In this document: positions 1 through 5,637 of the stretch, one piece after another
Layout of the letters: each line of letters starts with the position of its first letter
Numbering within the stretch: position 1 is the stretch's first letter
Assembly: GCA_029865285.1 (NCBI GenBank)
Contig: JAOUHE010000074.1
Coordinates: 1 to 7,928, forward strand
Origin: Chloroflexota bacterium
Lineage (GTDB): Bacteria; Chloroflexota; Limnocylindria; QHBO01
DNA: 7,928 nucleotides
Reading direction: 5' to 3'
The notes under the pieces: model-generated
Database searches by the model: none
The model's input: only the letters and a program-made list of their open reading frames with translations
What the model was told of the DNA's origin: nothing
Translations under genes and position numbers: made by a program

Positions 1-1215
1 GGCACGACGCTCGATCAGGCGCTGGAGAAGATCGACATCGGCGGGATGGCCCTGCTGCGCGCCGCGGCCAAGAACTTCCCGGGCGTGGCCGCCGTATCGG
101 ACCCGACCCAGTACGCATCGGTCCTGCGGGATGTGAAGGCTCGCGGTACGGTAAGCGCCGAGACCCGCCAGAAACTCGCGGCGGACGCATTCGCGCTGAC
201 CGCGGCATACGACGCGCACATCGCTTCGTACCTGTTCTCGCAGACCGGGACGCTCTTCCCCAGCCGCCTGACGATGGTCGTCGAGAAGAAGGCGGACCTG
301 CGCTACGGCGAGAACCCCCACCAGCTCGGCGCCTTCTACGCCGATCCTGCCCAACGCAGCACCTCCATCAGCCGCGCGCGGCAGATTGCCGGGAAGGACC
401 TCTCCTTCAACAACCTGCTCGATCTCGACGCTGCCTGGCAGATCGCCAGCGACTTCAAGACGCCGACGGTGTGCATCGTGAAGCACGGCAATCCATGCGG
501 GCTCGCCAGCGTCGTCGATATCGCCGAGGCGTTCCGGCTGGCCCTGGAGGGCGACTCGGTGTCGGCGTACGGCGGGATCATCGGCGCCAACCGGGTGATC
601 GATGACGCTGCTGCCCGGGCGATCCGCCCCGGCTTCTTCGAGGCGATCGTGGCGCCCGGCTACACGCCCGAGGCGCTCGAGATTCTGCGTGCCAAGAAGG
701 GTTTCGAGATCATCGAGATTCCACAGGCCGAGACCGATGGTCCCGAGCTGGGGATCGGCCACTTCGACTTCAAGCGGATCGGCGGCGGGCTGCTGGTGCA
801 GACCTTTGACAACCTCGAAGAGGACCGCAACAAGCTCCAGGTGGTCACGCAGCGACGGCCCACCCTCGACGAGCTGACCGATCTGCTCTTCGCCTGGCGG
901 GCGGTCCGCCACGTGAAGAGCAACGCCATTGTGCTGACCAAGCGCCACGCGCTGGTCGGGATGGGTGCGGGGCAGCCGAGCCGCGTGGTGAGCGTCGAGA
1001 TTGCGCTGCGCAAGGCCGGCGAGCGCGCGCCGCTTTCTGTGATGGCCAGTGACGCCTACTTCCCCTTCCCCGATGGCATCCAGATCGCTGCCCAGGCAGG
1101 GGTGACCGCCATCATCCAGCCCGGCGGCAGCATCCGTGACGAGATGTCGATCGAGGTAGCGGATCGCCACCACATGGCGATGGTCTTCACGGGGCGCCGC
1201 CACTTCAAGCACTGA
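1..1215 (+). CDS. purH: Bifunctional AICAR formyltransferase / IMP cyclohydrolase PurH, 5' end cut by window
   Basis: Catalyses the last two steps of de novo IMP synthesis in the cytoplasm: formyl transfer from 10-formyl-THF to AICAR, then ring closure to IMP. The frame is open from base 1 (GTTLDQALEKIDIGGMALLR), so the ATG at 46 is internal. 404 codons remain; the family is about 510-530 residues, so roughly the first 110-120, most of the cyclohydrolase domain, lie outside. Visible: the end of the cyclohydrolase domain (IDIGG...RAAAKN), then the transformylase domain with LRYGENPHQ, KDLSFNNLLDLDAAW, the catalytic Lys-His motif KHGNPCG, SVSAYGGII, VKSNAIVLTK, GAGQPSRV, SDAYFPFPDGI and the typical C-terminus MAMVFTGRRHFKH. 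Small deviations: GAGQPSRVVS where GAGQMSRVDS is usual, and GDSVSAYGG for GDPVSAFGG. The active-site Lys-His is intact and there is no frameshift. The next gene starts 4 bases after the stop, suggesting one operon. Confidence 0.97.
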   Translation, partial: GTTLDQALEKIDIGGMALLRAAAKNFPGVAAVSDPTQYASVLRDVKARGTVSAETRQKLAADAFALTAAYDAHIASYLFSQTGTLFPSRLTMVVEKKADLRYGENPHQLGAFYADPAQRSTSISRARQIAGKDLSFNNLLDLDAAWQIASDFKTPTVCIVKHGNPCGLASVVDIAEAFRLALEGDSVSAYGGIIGANRVIDDAAARAIRPGFFEAIVAPGYTPEALEILRAKKGFEIIEIPQAETDGPELGIGHFDFKRIGGGLLVQTFDNLEEDRNKLQVVTQRRPTLDELTDLLFAWRAVRHVKSNAIVLTKRHALVGMGAGQPSRVVSVEIALRKAGERAPLSVMASDAYFPFPDGIQIAAQAGVTAIIQPGGSIRDEMSIEVADRHHMAMVFTGRRHFKH

Positions 1216-1219
1216 GCGA

Positions 1220-1888
1220 GTGAGCGAACAAGGCTGGCGGGAATTCCTCGCCGCGGAAGGCGTGGATGACTGGGTGGTGCTGCACGGCGGAGCGACGGCG
1301 GTGTTTCGCGCCGGATCGCTCGGCGAGGCCGCGCGCCTGGCCGGGGCCGTCGCCCAGGTCGCGGGACTCGAGGGCTCGGGCGCGCTGTTCACGATCACGG
1401 ACGCAAGCCTCACCGTGCGGCTGACCCGCGACATGTGGCAGCTCGAGCCGCGGCACACCGAACTGGCGCGTGCCATCTCAGCCGTCGCGCGTCAGCACGG
1501 CGCGGTCGCTGACCGGGCGGCCGTGCAGGGGATGCAGGTGGCCATCTCGGCGAAGCCTGACGCAGTTGACCTTGGCTTCTGGCACGCCGTGCTCGGGTAT
1601 GAGCCGATGGGCGGCGACAGCGGCGTGGACCCCTTCGGTCACGGGTCGACGGTCTGGATGCAGGAGCTCGACGCGGCTAAGCCGTTGCGGCACGCGATGC
1701 ACATTGACGTGTCGGTGGCGCGGGAGCAGATCGAGGCGCGGCTCGCGGCGGCACTTGCAGCGGGCGGCCGCATCGTCGACGACTCGAGCGCACCGGCAGC
1801 CTGGATCCTCGCCGACCGCGCCGGCAACAAGGTCTGCATCGCGGCGTGGCCGGATGGCGTGCAGGACCCCTCCGGCGACTCTGCCTAG
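1220..1888 (+). CDS. PCD/DCoH-like domain fused to a VOC (glyoxalase-like) domain, catalytic histidines lost
   Basis: 222 residues. The N-terminal part (about 8-92) follows the pterin-4a-carbinolamine dehydratase fold pattern: VDDWVVL, then VFRAGSL, then SLTVRLTRD and ELARAISAVA. By alignment from memory, the catalytic HHP and THD/THE histidines of active dehydratases fall at Ser53-Gly54 and Arg70, so dehydratase activity is unlikely. The C-terminal part (about 104-216) is a VOC half-module pair: GFWHAVLGYEPMGG, a central HAMHIDV, and WILADRAGNKVCIAAWPDG. Where many VOC enzymes have a metal-binding Glu near the end (GNEF), this one has Lys (GNKV). Active PCD-VOC fusions are known in high-GC bacteria; the substrate is unknown. 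The GTG start is chosen because it lies 4 bases after the purH stop and gives the full domain; no clear Shine-Dalgarno is seen, so translational coupling is likely. It ends in a CTAG shared with the convergent GNAT gene. Confidence 0.85.
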   Translation: MSEQGWREFLAAEGVDDWVVLHGGATAVFRAGSLGEAARLAGAVAQVAGLEGSGALFTITDASLTVRLTRDMWQLEPRHTELARAISAVARQHGAVADRAAVQGMQVAISAKPDAVDLGFWHAVLGYEPMGGDSGVDPFGHGSTVWMQELDAAKPLRHAMHIDVSVAREQIEARLAAALAAGGRIVDDSSAPAAWILADRAGNKVCIAAWPDGVQDPSGDSA

Positions 1889-2781
1889 CCCAGGTCCTTG
1901 GCCCAGGAGGTGTAGGTTCGTCGCACCCGCATCCCGATCCGCTCGTAGAGGGTGAGGGCGCCTGTCCGCGAATCCGTGGACAGGCCCACGCGTCGCCGCC
2001 CCGTTGCGTGGTACGCGGCGAAGACCGACTGGAGGAGCGCGCGGGCGATGCCCCGATGCCGGTGCGTCGCCTTGGTCGCCAGCTGCTGCACCCAGCCTTC
2101 GTCCTGGCCCTTGTAGTCGAGGCACATCGCGGCCCCGACCATCTCGTCCCCGTCGAACGCCAGCCGTGAAAGGCCGGCTGCGAACGCCGCATGCGCGATC
2201 ACGTGCGCGGACCATCCCGCGAAATCGGTTGGCTCCCGGCCGGGCCATTCGTTGAACGCCTCCTCGATCAACTGGTAGGCAGCCTCGGCATCCTCTGACT
2301 GGAACGGACGGATCGCGATCCCTGGCGGGAGCGTCACCTCCGGCAGTGCCTCCCCCAGCTTCATCTCCAGGATCCACGAGGTGTGGTGGATGTGGTAGCC
2401 GGCTCTCTCGAGCAGCAGATGGGCGCCCGTGTCCGCGTTCGTCACGACCTGGCGCACCTCGGGCATCCCGGACGCGCGAGCCCGGGCCTCGGTCCATGCG
2501 AGCAGCGCCGAGCCGATCCCGGTCCCACGCCATGCCGGATGGACGTCGATCTGGGCGCGGCCATGCGCCTGGGTCGCCCATGCCACCAGCTGGTCGGGCG
2601 CCTCGACGACGATCACGCCTCTGTCGCCGGCCAGGTCGAGGTCCTGCCCGACATCGGTCGGGTGGACTTCGGCGACGCCGTCATTCTCCGTTTCGCAGGC
2701 GTCGATGAGGGCGGTAATCGCCGCGACGTCGGACCGCGTGGCCGTGCGCGTCGTCAGGCCCGGGACTCGAGGCAGTGTCAC
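1885..2781 (-). CDS. Tandem GNAT-domain N-acetyltransferase, MshD-like architecture
   Basis: Two consecutive GNAT folds in one chain, 298 residues from the chosen start. Domain 1 starts at TTRTATRSDVAAI and has the acetyl-CoA loop HPAWRGTGIGSALL followed by NADTGAHLLLERAGY. Domain 2 starts at IAIRPFQSEDAEAAY and has WVQQLATKATHRHRGIARAL, then STDSRTGALTLYERIGM and an RRTYTSWAKDL end. Both Q/RxxGxG/A pyrophosphate loops look intact. Size, double fold and the LYERIGM...Y ending recall mycothiol synthase MshD, but many double-GNAT proteins of unknown substrate look the same, and no mycothiol gene is nearby, so I do not assign mshD. Start: a TTG at 2847 would overlap the glpX ATG by one base. The GTG at 2781 is preferred because TACCAT lies exactly 6 bases upstream and it leaves room for a promoter; the 22 extra residues of the longer form are not GNAT-like. 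The stop shares CTAG with the convergent VOC gene. Confidence 0.88.
   Translation of the reverse strand: MTLPRVPGLTTRTATRSDVAAITALIDACETENDGVAEVHPTDVGQDLDLAGDRGVIVVEAPDQLVAWATQAHGRAQIDVHPAWRGTGIGSALLAWTEARARASGMPEVRQVVTNADTGAHLLLERAGYHIHHTSWILEMKLGEALPEVTLPPGIAIRPFQSEDAEAAYQLIEEAFNEWPGREPTDFAGWSAHVIAHAAFAAGLSRLAFDGDEMVGAAMCLDYKGQDEGWVQQLATKATHRHRGIARALLQSVFAAYHATGRRRVGLSTDSRTGALTLYERIGMRVRRTYTSWAKDLG
1960..1985 (+). terminator. Stable hairpin downstream of the purH-VOC unit, inside the convergent GNAT gene
   Basis: Read on the plus strand, 1960-1970 pairs with 1975-1985: an 11-bp stem with a single G-U pair and an AATC loop. It lies 72 bases past the VOC stop and would fold fully only in rightward RNA; in leftward RNA the wobble becomes a C-A mismatch. 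No T-run follows. It may help stop purH-VOC transcripts, or be a by-product of the coding sequence for TDSRTGA in GNAT. Confidence 0.3.
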
Positions 2782-2787
2782 CAGCAG

Positions 2788-2816
2788 ATGGTACGGTGCC
2801 GGACCCTGCTGGTCTT
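2788..2816 (-). promoter_or_regulatory. Putative leaderless promoter of the tandem-GNAT gene
   Basis: On the minus strand the hexamer TACCAT (2793-2788) fits the TANNNT -10 pattern and lies 6 bases before the GTG at 2781, so transcription would start at or beside the start codon. A weak -35 candidate, AAGACC (2816-2811), lies 17 bases further upstream and matches TTGACA at three positions. No Shine-Dalgarno is present. Inference from pattern and spacing only. Confidence 0.45.
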
Positions 2817-2838
2817 CCGGCGACGCACCCCCGATAAT
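2810..2838 (+). promoter_or_regulatory. Putative leaderless promoter of glpX
   Basis: GATAAT (2833-2838) matches TATAAT at five of six positions and stands out in this GC-rich DNA. It ends 8 bases before the glpX ATG, so the mRNA would begin at or next to the start codon. A weak -35 (TGGTCT, 2810-2815, three matches) is 17 bases upstream. It overlaps the -35 candidate of the divergent GNAT promoter. No Shine-Dalgarno precedes glpX. Confidence 0.5.
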
Positions 2839-2846
2839 CCGCCCCA

Positions 2847-3821
2847 ATGGACAAGCTGATCTCCGTCGAGGCGGTCGCGGCCACTGAGGCCGGTGCGATC
2901 GCGGCTGCCCGCCTGATGGGCCGCGGTGACCGCGAGGGAGCCGACCACGCCGCCGTCGAAGCGATGCGCCGCGCCATGGACGAGGCGGAGATCAGCGGCA
3001 CGATCGTCATCGGCGAGGGCGAGCGCGATCAGGCACCGATGCTCTACATCGGCGAGAAGGTCGGCAACCCCGATGCCGCGACCGAGGTGGACATCGCGGT
3101 CGATCCGCTGGAGGGCACCAACCTGGTCGCCACCGGATCGCCCAACGCCACCGTCGTGATGGCCGCGGCCGAGCCCGGCGGCCTGATGCACGCACCGGAC
3201 ACGTACCTGCGGAAACTGATCGTGGGGCCGCAGGTGGCGGGACACGTCAGCATCAACGACCCCGTCGAGACGACGATCCGCAAGATCTCCGAGCGGCTCG
3301 GCCGTGAGCCGTGGGATATCACCGTGGTCATCCTCGAGCGACCGCGCCACGACAAGCTCATTGCGGAGGTGCGCGCCACGGGGGCACGGATCAAGCTCAT
3401 CGGCGACGGCGACCTCACCGCCGGAATCTCGGTGGCGGTCTCCGGAACCGGCGTGCACGCGGTGATGGGCACCGGGGGGGCGCCCGAAGGGGTGCTCACC
3501 GCAGCCGCCCTCAAGTGCCTGGGCGGGGAGATCCAGGCGCAGTTCCGGTGGCGCTCCGACGAAGAGCGAGAGCGTGGGCGCGCCATGGGCGTCGACGTGG
3601 ACGACGCCGACCGCGTCTACCTGACCAACGACCTCGCGAGCGGCGAGGAGGTCGTCTTCTCCGCCACCGGCGTGACCGACGGTGAGCTTCTGCGCGGCGT
3701 CCGCTTCTTCGGCGGCGGCGCCCGGACGCACTCCCTGCTGATGAGCTACAAGCGAGGCGTGGTGCGCTTCATCGACACCGTGCACACCTTCGACTCGAAG
3801 CCTCCCAAGGTCCGGCTCTAG
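2847..3821 (+). CDS. glpX: Class II fructose-1,6-bisphosphatase GlpX
   Basis: Hydrolyses fructose-1,6-bisphosphate to fructose-6-phosphate in gluconeogenesis; cytoplasmic and metal-dependent. 324 residues, normal for the family (E. coli GlpX is 336), and colinear with it from the first residues. Visible motifs: LMGRGDREGADHAAVEAMR, GTIVIGEGERDQAPMLYIGE, DIAVDPLEGTN, RPRHDKLI, GDGDLTAGI, GTGGAPEGVLTAAALKCLGG and VVFSATGVTDGELLRGV. The metal/substrate acids known from E. coli GlpX (Asp33, Glu57, Asp85, Glu88, Glu213) are all present as Asp33, Glu57, Asp86, Glu89 and Glu214. One change in a conserved stretch is Gln62 where E. coli has Glu (DEAPML to DQAPML). The gene stands alone on its strand, divergent from the GNAT gene, with a start directly behind a GATAAT hexamer. 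Some organisms use GlpX-type enzymes also on sedoheptulose-1,7-bisphosphate; nothing here argues for that. Confidence 0.97.
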   Translation: MDKLISVEAVAATEAGAIAAARLMGRGDREGADHAAVEAMRRAMDEAEISGTIVIGEGERDQAPMLYIGEKVGNPDAATEVDIAVDPLEGTNLVATGSPNATVVMAAAEPGGLMHAPDTYLRKLIVGPQVAGHVSINDPVETTIRKISERLGREPWDITVVILERPRHDKLIAEVRATGARIKLIGDGDLTAGISVAVSGTGVHAVMGTGGAPEGVLTAAALKCLGGEIQAQFRWRSDEERERGRAMGVDVDDADRVYLTNDLASGEEVVFSATGVTDGELLRGVRFFGGGARTHSLLMSYKRGVVRFIDTVHTFDSKPPKVRL

Positions 3822-3825
3822 GGCT

Positions 3826-3846
3826 GCTGGCGGGCGTCAGGCCAGC
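3826..3846 (+). terminator. Weak hairpin just after glpX
   Basis: GCTGGC (3826-3831) and GCCAGC (3841-3846) form a 6-bp stem with a 9-base loop, starting 4 bases after the glpX stop. There is no T-run, so a factor-independent terminator is not supported. It could aid factor-dependent termination or be chance. The distal arm lies just inside the coding end of the LLM remnant on the other strand. Confidence 0.25.
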
Positions 3847-4007
3847 GAACACCCCACGGCTCGCGCATCGGCCGCGAGCGACTCGAGCGCCCCGTCACCG
3901 TTGGCCCCCTCCTGGATCAGGCCCATCACCCGACCGATGCCAACCTCGCGGTAGGCGCTGAGCATCTCCACCCGCGGGGTACTGGGGATCTTCTCGACGT
4001 TGCGGCT
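3837..4007 (-). pseudogene. C-terminal remnant of an LLM-class oxidoreductase (paralogue of the 4737-5624 gene)
   Basis: Read on the minus strand to the TGA at 3839-3837, this encodes a run of about 56 residues including PRVEMLSAYREVGIGRVMGL, then IQE and LESLAADARAVGC. The intact LLM protein ends with PRVELLAAYREAGIARVMGL, IQE and LESLATDARAAGC in the same order and without gaps. At DNA level 3911-3979 matches 4814-4882 at 61 of 69 bases by my count. Upstream of about 4007 the similarity stops, and this frame meets a stop at 4037-4035 with no plausible start, so the N-terminal 240 or so residues (flavin/F420 barrel) are gone. The ending is preserved well, which suggests a fairly recent loss. 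It lies between glpX and DUF1801. Confidence 0.8.
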
Positions 4008-4077
4008 ACGCCGCGACGACGCCGCCCGGCCCAGTCACGCGCGCCATCTCCGCCAATCCCGCCACCGGGTCGGTCAT
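4006..4077 (-). pseudogene. Methyltransferase-like scrap (class I SAM-dependent, type 11-like), abutting the LLM remnant
   Basis: On the minus strand an ATG at 4077 reads MTDPVAGLAEMARVTGPGGV followed by VAA and a TAG. The pattern DPVAGLxEMARVTxPGG followed by VVAA is the usual stretch after motif III in type-11 SAM methyltransferases (the region before ACVWD in many of them). Neither the SAM-binding GxGxG region upstream nor the rest of the fold downstream is present, so this is at best a 23-codon scrap. It ends where the LLM remnant begins and is in another frame, as if two broken genes had been joined. Recognition rests on memory of family patterns over a short stretch; chance resemblance is possible. 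Confidence 0.45.
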
Positions 4078-4121
4078 GCCAGGTCCCGGAGCTGCGGCGC
4101 GAGGAGCCGGGAGTATCAGCC

Positions 4122-4136
4122 CATGAAGCGGTCATG
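4122..4136. repeat. Short inverted repeat upstream of the DUF1801 promoter
   Basis: CATGA (4122-4126) and TCATG (4132-4136) are perfect inverted arms around a 5-base centre. The element ends 10 bases before the -35 candidate of the DUF1801 gene, a usual place for an operator. It is short enough to be chance. Confidence 0.25.
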
Positions 4137-4146
4137 AGCGTCAGCG

Positions 4147-4175
4147 GCGACATCAAACGAACATCGGCGTAATCT
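4147..4175 (+). promoter_or_regulatory. Putative leaderless promoter of the DUF1801 gene
   Basis: GCGACA (4147-4152, four matches to TTGACA), a 17-base spacer and TAATCT (4170-4175, TANNNT) are followed by 6 bases and the ATG at 4182. The predicted start of transcription falls on the start codon, and no Shine-Dalgarno is seen. This is the best-formed of the leaderless-type promoters in the window. Confidence 0.5.
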
Positions 4176-4181
4176 ACGACG

Positions 4182-4607
4182 ATGGCGACGCAGCAGGGGA
4201 TGTACGGCCAGACACCCACGGGTCCCACCGACCCCGATGCCTGGTTGGCGGCGCTCGACGACGTCCGCCGCCCGCAGCTCGAGGAGCTCGACGCCAGGAT
4301 CCGCAAGGTGGCACCTGGTCTGAGCAGGTATGTCGACCGTGGCTTCCTGAGCTACGGTCGCTATTCGTATCGGGGCCGGTCAGGCCGATCCGGCGAGTGG
4401 ATGTGCCTCGCGCTCGCCTCGAACAAGCAGTACATCTCGCTCTATGCGGGGCCGATCGGCCTGGAGCCGTTCGCACCGCGCCTGCCGAAGGCGAACCTGG
4501 GCCGAGGCTGCGTCCGCTTCAAGCGCCTCTCCGACGTCGACCTCGACGCCCTCGACGAGGTGATCCGCGCCTCGGCCGCCACCGACGGCCAGCTGATCAT
4601 CGCCTGA
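4182..4607 (+). CDS. DUF1801 domain protein
   Basis: 141 residues, soluble, no signal peptide or membrane helix. It follows the DUF1801 (YdhG-like) pattern: a helical start with WLAALDDVRRPQLEELDARI (21-40), VAPGLSRYVDRGFLSYGRYS (43-62) in place of the usual PGxxExxxxGMPxY, KQYISLYAG (82-90) and LGRGCVRFKRLSDVDLDALD (106-125) at the end. Family members are single-domain proteins of unknown biochemical role, sometimes described as iron-chaperone-like; I assign no function. The first 18 residues (rich in Gly, Thr, Pro) look unstructured. The ATG at 4182 is chosen because a -35/-10 pair is placed exactly for a leaderless start there. The gene is on its own, downstream of the gene remnants and convergent with the LLM oxidoreductase. 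Confidence 0.85.
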   Translation: MATQQGMYGQTPTGPTDPDAWLAALDDVRRPQLEELDARIRKVAPGLSRYVDRGFLSYGRYSYRGRSGRSGEWMCLALASNKQYISLYAGPIGLEPFAPRLPKANLGRGCVRFKRLSDVDLDALDEVIRASAATDGQLIIA

Positions 4608-4689
4608 GCCAGACTCGTCACCGGCTCAGCGCCAGAGACCGATGACGATGGCGGCAATCAGATGCCCGATGACGTGAAGACTACTGCGG

Positions 4690-4708
4690 CTGGGTTCGCG
4701 CAACCCAG
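4690..4708. terminator. Hairpin between convergent DUF1801 and LLM genes
   Basis: CTGGGTT (4690-4696) and AACCCAG (4702-4708) form a perfect 7-bp stem with a 5-base loop, midway between the two converging stop codons (4607 and 4737). It would fold in transcripts of both directions, the expected position for a shared bidirectional terminator. No T-run follows on either strand, so intrinsic termination is uncertain. Confidence 0.4.
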
Positions 4709-4736
4709 TGTGAAGTGAGCCCCGAGCCAAGCGCTG

Positions 4737-5624
4737 TCACGCCCGCAGTCGGCAGCCTGCAGCGCGCGCATCTGTGGCGAGCGATTCCAGCGGTTCGTCG
4801 CTGAGGGCGCTCTCCTGGATCAGCCCCATCACCCGAGCAATGCCAGCCTCGCGGTACGCGGCGAGCAGCTCCACCCGCGGGGCACCGGCGACCTTCATGG
4901 CGTGGCGGCTGATGTTCACCGATAGCCGAAGGGTCGCGGGGTCCCGCCCGATCTCCTCACACCGCGACGCGATCACCGGCTTGGCGTCTCGGATCTCGTC
5001 GGGCGAGAGCCAGTCGAGGTTCAGCTCGTCGGCAAAGCGCGCCGCCAGCCGCCAGGTCACGTTGGGTCCGTTGCCGCCGACCATGATCGGCACGCGCGGC
5101 TGCTGAAGCCCTCGCGGGACGTTGATGGCATCGGTCACGGAGGCGTGTTCACCGGCATACGTGGCGTGACCGGGAGCGAGCATCCGGGTGATCACCTCCA
5201 GGTGATCGGCGAGGGTTGCGAGGCGCGTCTTCGTATCGGGGAAGCCATATCCGTAGGCGACCCATTCGTCCTCCTTCCAGCCGGCGCCGATGCCCAGCTC
5301 CATCCGGCCGCCGCTGATGACATCCATCGTGCCGATCATCTTTGCGGTCAGGGCCGGGTTGCGGAAGGCGGTGCAGATGACTACATGCCCCAGCCGAATC
5401 CGTTCCGTCAGGGCGGCCAGCGCCGCCAGCGTGGTGAACGACTCGAAGGTCAGTTCGTCTGTCGGATCGGGCTCGGTGTGGAAGTGGTCGAAGAGCCAGA
5501 CCGATTCAAAGCCCAACCGTTCAGCCTGCCGGGCCACCGATACAGTCCGCTCCCACGCGCGCCGCGAGTCCCAGCCGTCGTACTCGCCGGTCCAGCCCTG
5601 CGGAACCACCACCCCGATATCCAT
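4737..5624 (-). CDS. LLM-class flavin/F420-dependent oxidoreductase (Rv1855c-like)
   Basis: 295 residues, the normal length of a bacterial luciferase-like monooxygenase (LLM) TIM-barrel protein. Visible: MDIGVVVPQGW at the N-terminus, RQAERLGFESVWLFDHF, then LTERIRLGHVVICTAFRNPA, MIGTMDVISGGRMELGIGAG, WKEDEWVAYGYGFP, and VPIMVGGNGPNVTWRLAARF with ADELN. The xxVPQGW start and the GGNGPNVTWRLAARFAD block recall the TIGR03560/Rv1855c group of predicted F420-dependent enzymes; substrate unknown, and FMN use cannot be excluded. An earlier in-frame TTG at 5681 would add 19 residues unlike the family. The ATG at 5624 is preferred: it begins the barrel and lies 10 bases after the stop of the membrane-protein gene, so the two are probably co-transcribed. 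A second, decayed copy of its C-terminus lies at 3837-4007. Confidence 0.93.
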   Translation of the reverse strand: MDIGVVVPQGWTGEYDGWDSRRAWERTVSVARQAERLGFESVWLFDHFHTEPDPTDELTFESFTTLAALAALTERIRLGHVVICTAFRNPALTAKMIGTMDVISGGRMELGIGAGWKEDEWVAYGYGFPDTKTRLATLADHLEVITRMLAPGHATYAGEHASVTDAINVPRGLQQPRVPIMVGGNGPNVTWRLAARFADELNLDWLSPDEIRDAKPVIASRCEEIGRDPATLRLSVNISRHAMKVAGAPRVELLAAYREAGIARVMGLIQESALSDEPLESLATDARAAGCRLRA

Positions 5625-5631
5625 GCGCCAT

Positions 5632-5637
5632 ACCTTA
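5632..5637 (-). promoter_or_regulatory. TAAGGT element before the LLM start (SD-like and/or -10)
   Basis: On the minus strand TAAGGT includes the TAA stop of the membrane-protein gene and ends 7 bases before the LLM ATG. TAAGG pairs with the 3' end of 16S rRNA and could act as a Shine-Dalgarno; the whole hexamer also fits TANNNT at leaderless spacing. No good -35 lies 17 bases upstream. The sequence cannot decide between these readings. Confidence 0.4.

Noticed and set aside
1478..2581. 367-codon minus-strand frame across the VOC and GNAT genes
   Set aside because: Spans two real genes on opposite strands, Arg/Pro/Gly-rich, no domain; a shadow frame.
2778..3785. 335-codon open frame on the minus strand opposite glpX
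   Set aside because: His/Asp/Arg-rich translation with no family motif, antisense to a clearly recognisable glpX; long antisense frames are expected at this GC.
2847..3821. Gln62 in GlpX as a sign of inactivation
   Set aside because: All five acidic metal/substrate residues known from E. coli GlpX are present, so a single E-to-Q change next to them does not argue for loss of function.
3926..4306. 126-codon minus-strand frame covering the DUF1801 start and part of the remnant region
   Set aside because: Low-complexity Ser/Arg translation that runs through the DUF1801 start; neither remnant is read in this frame.
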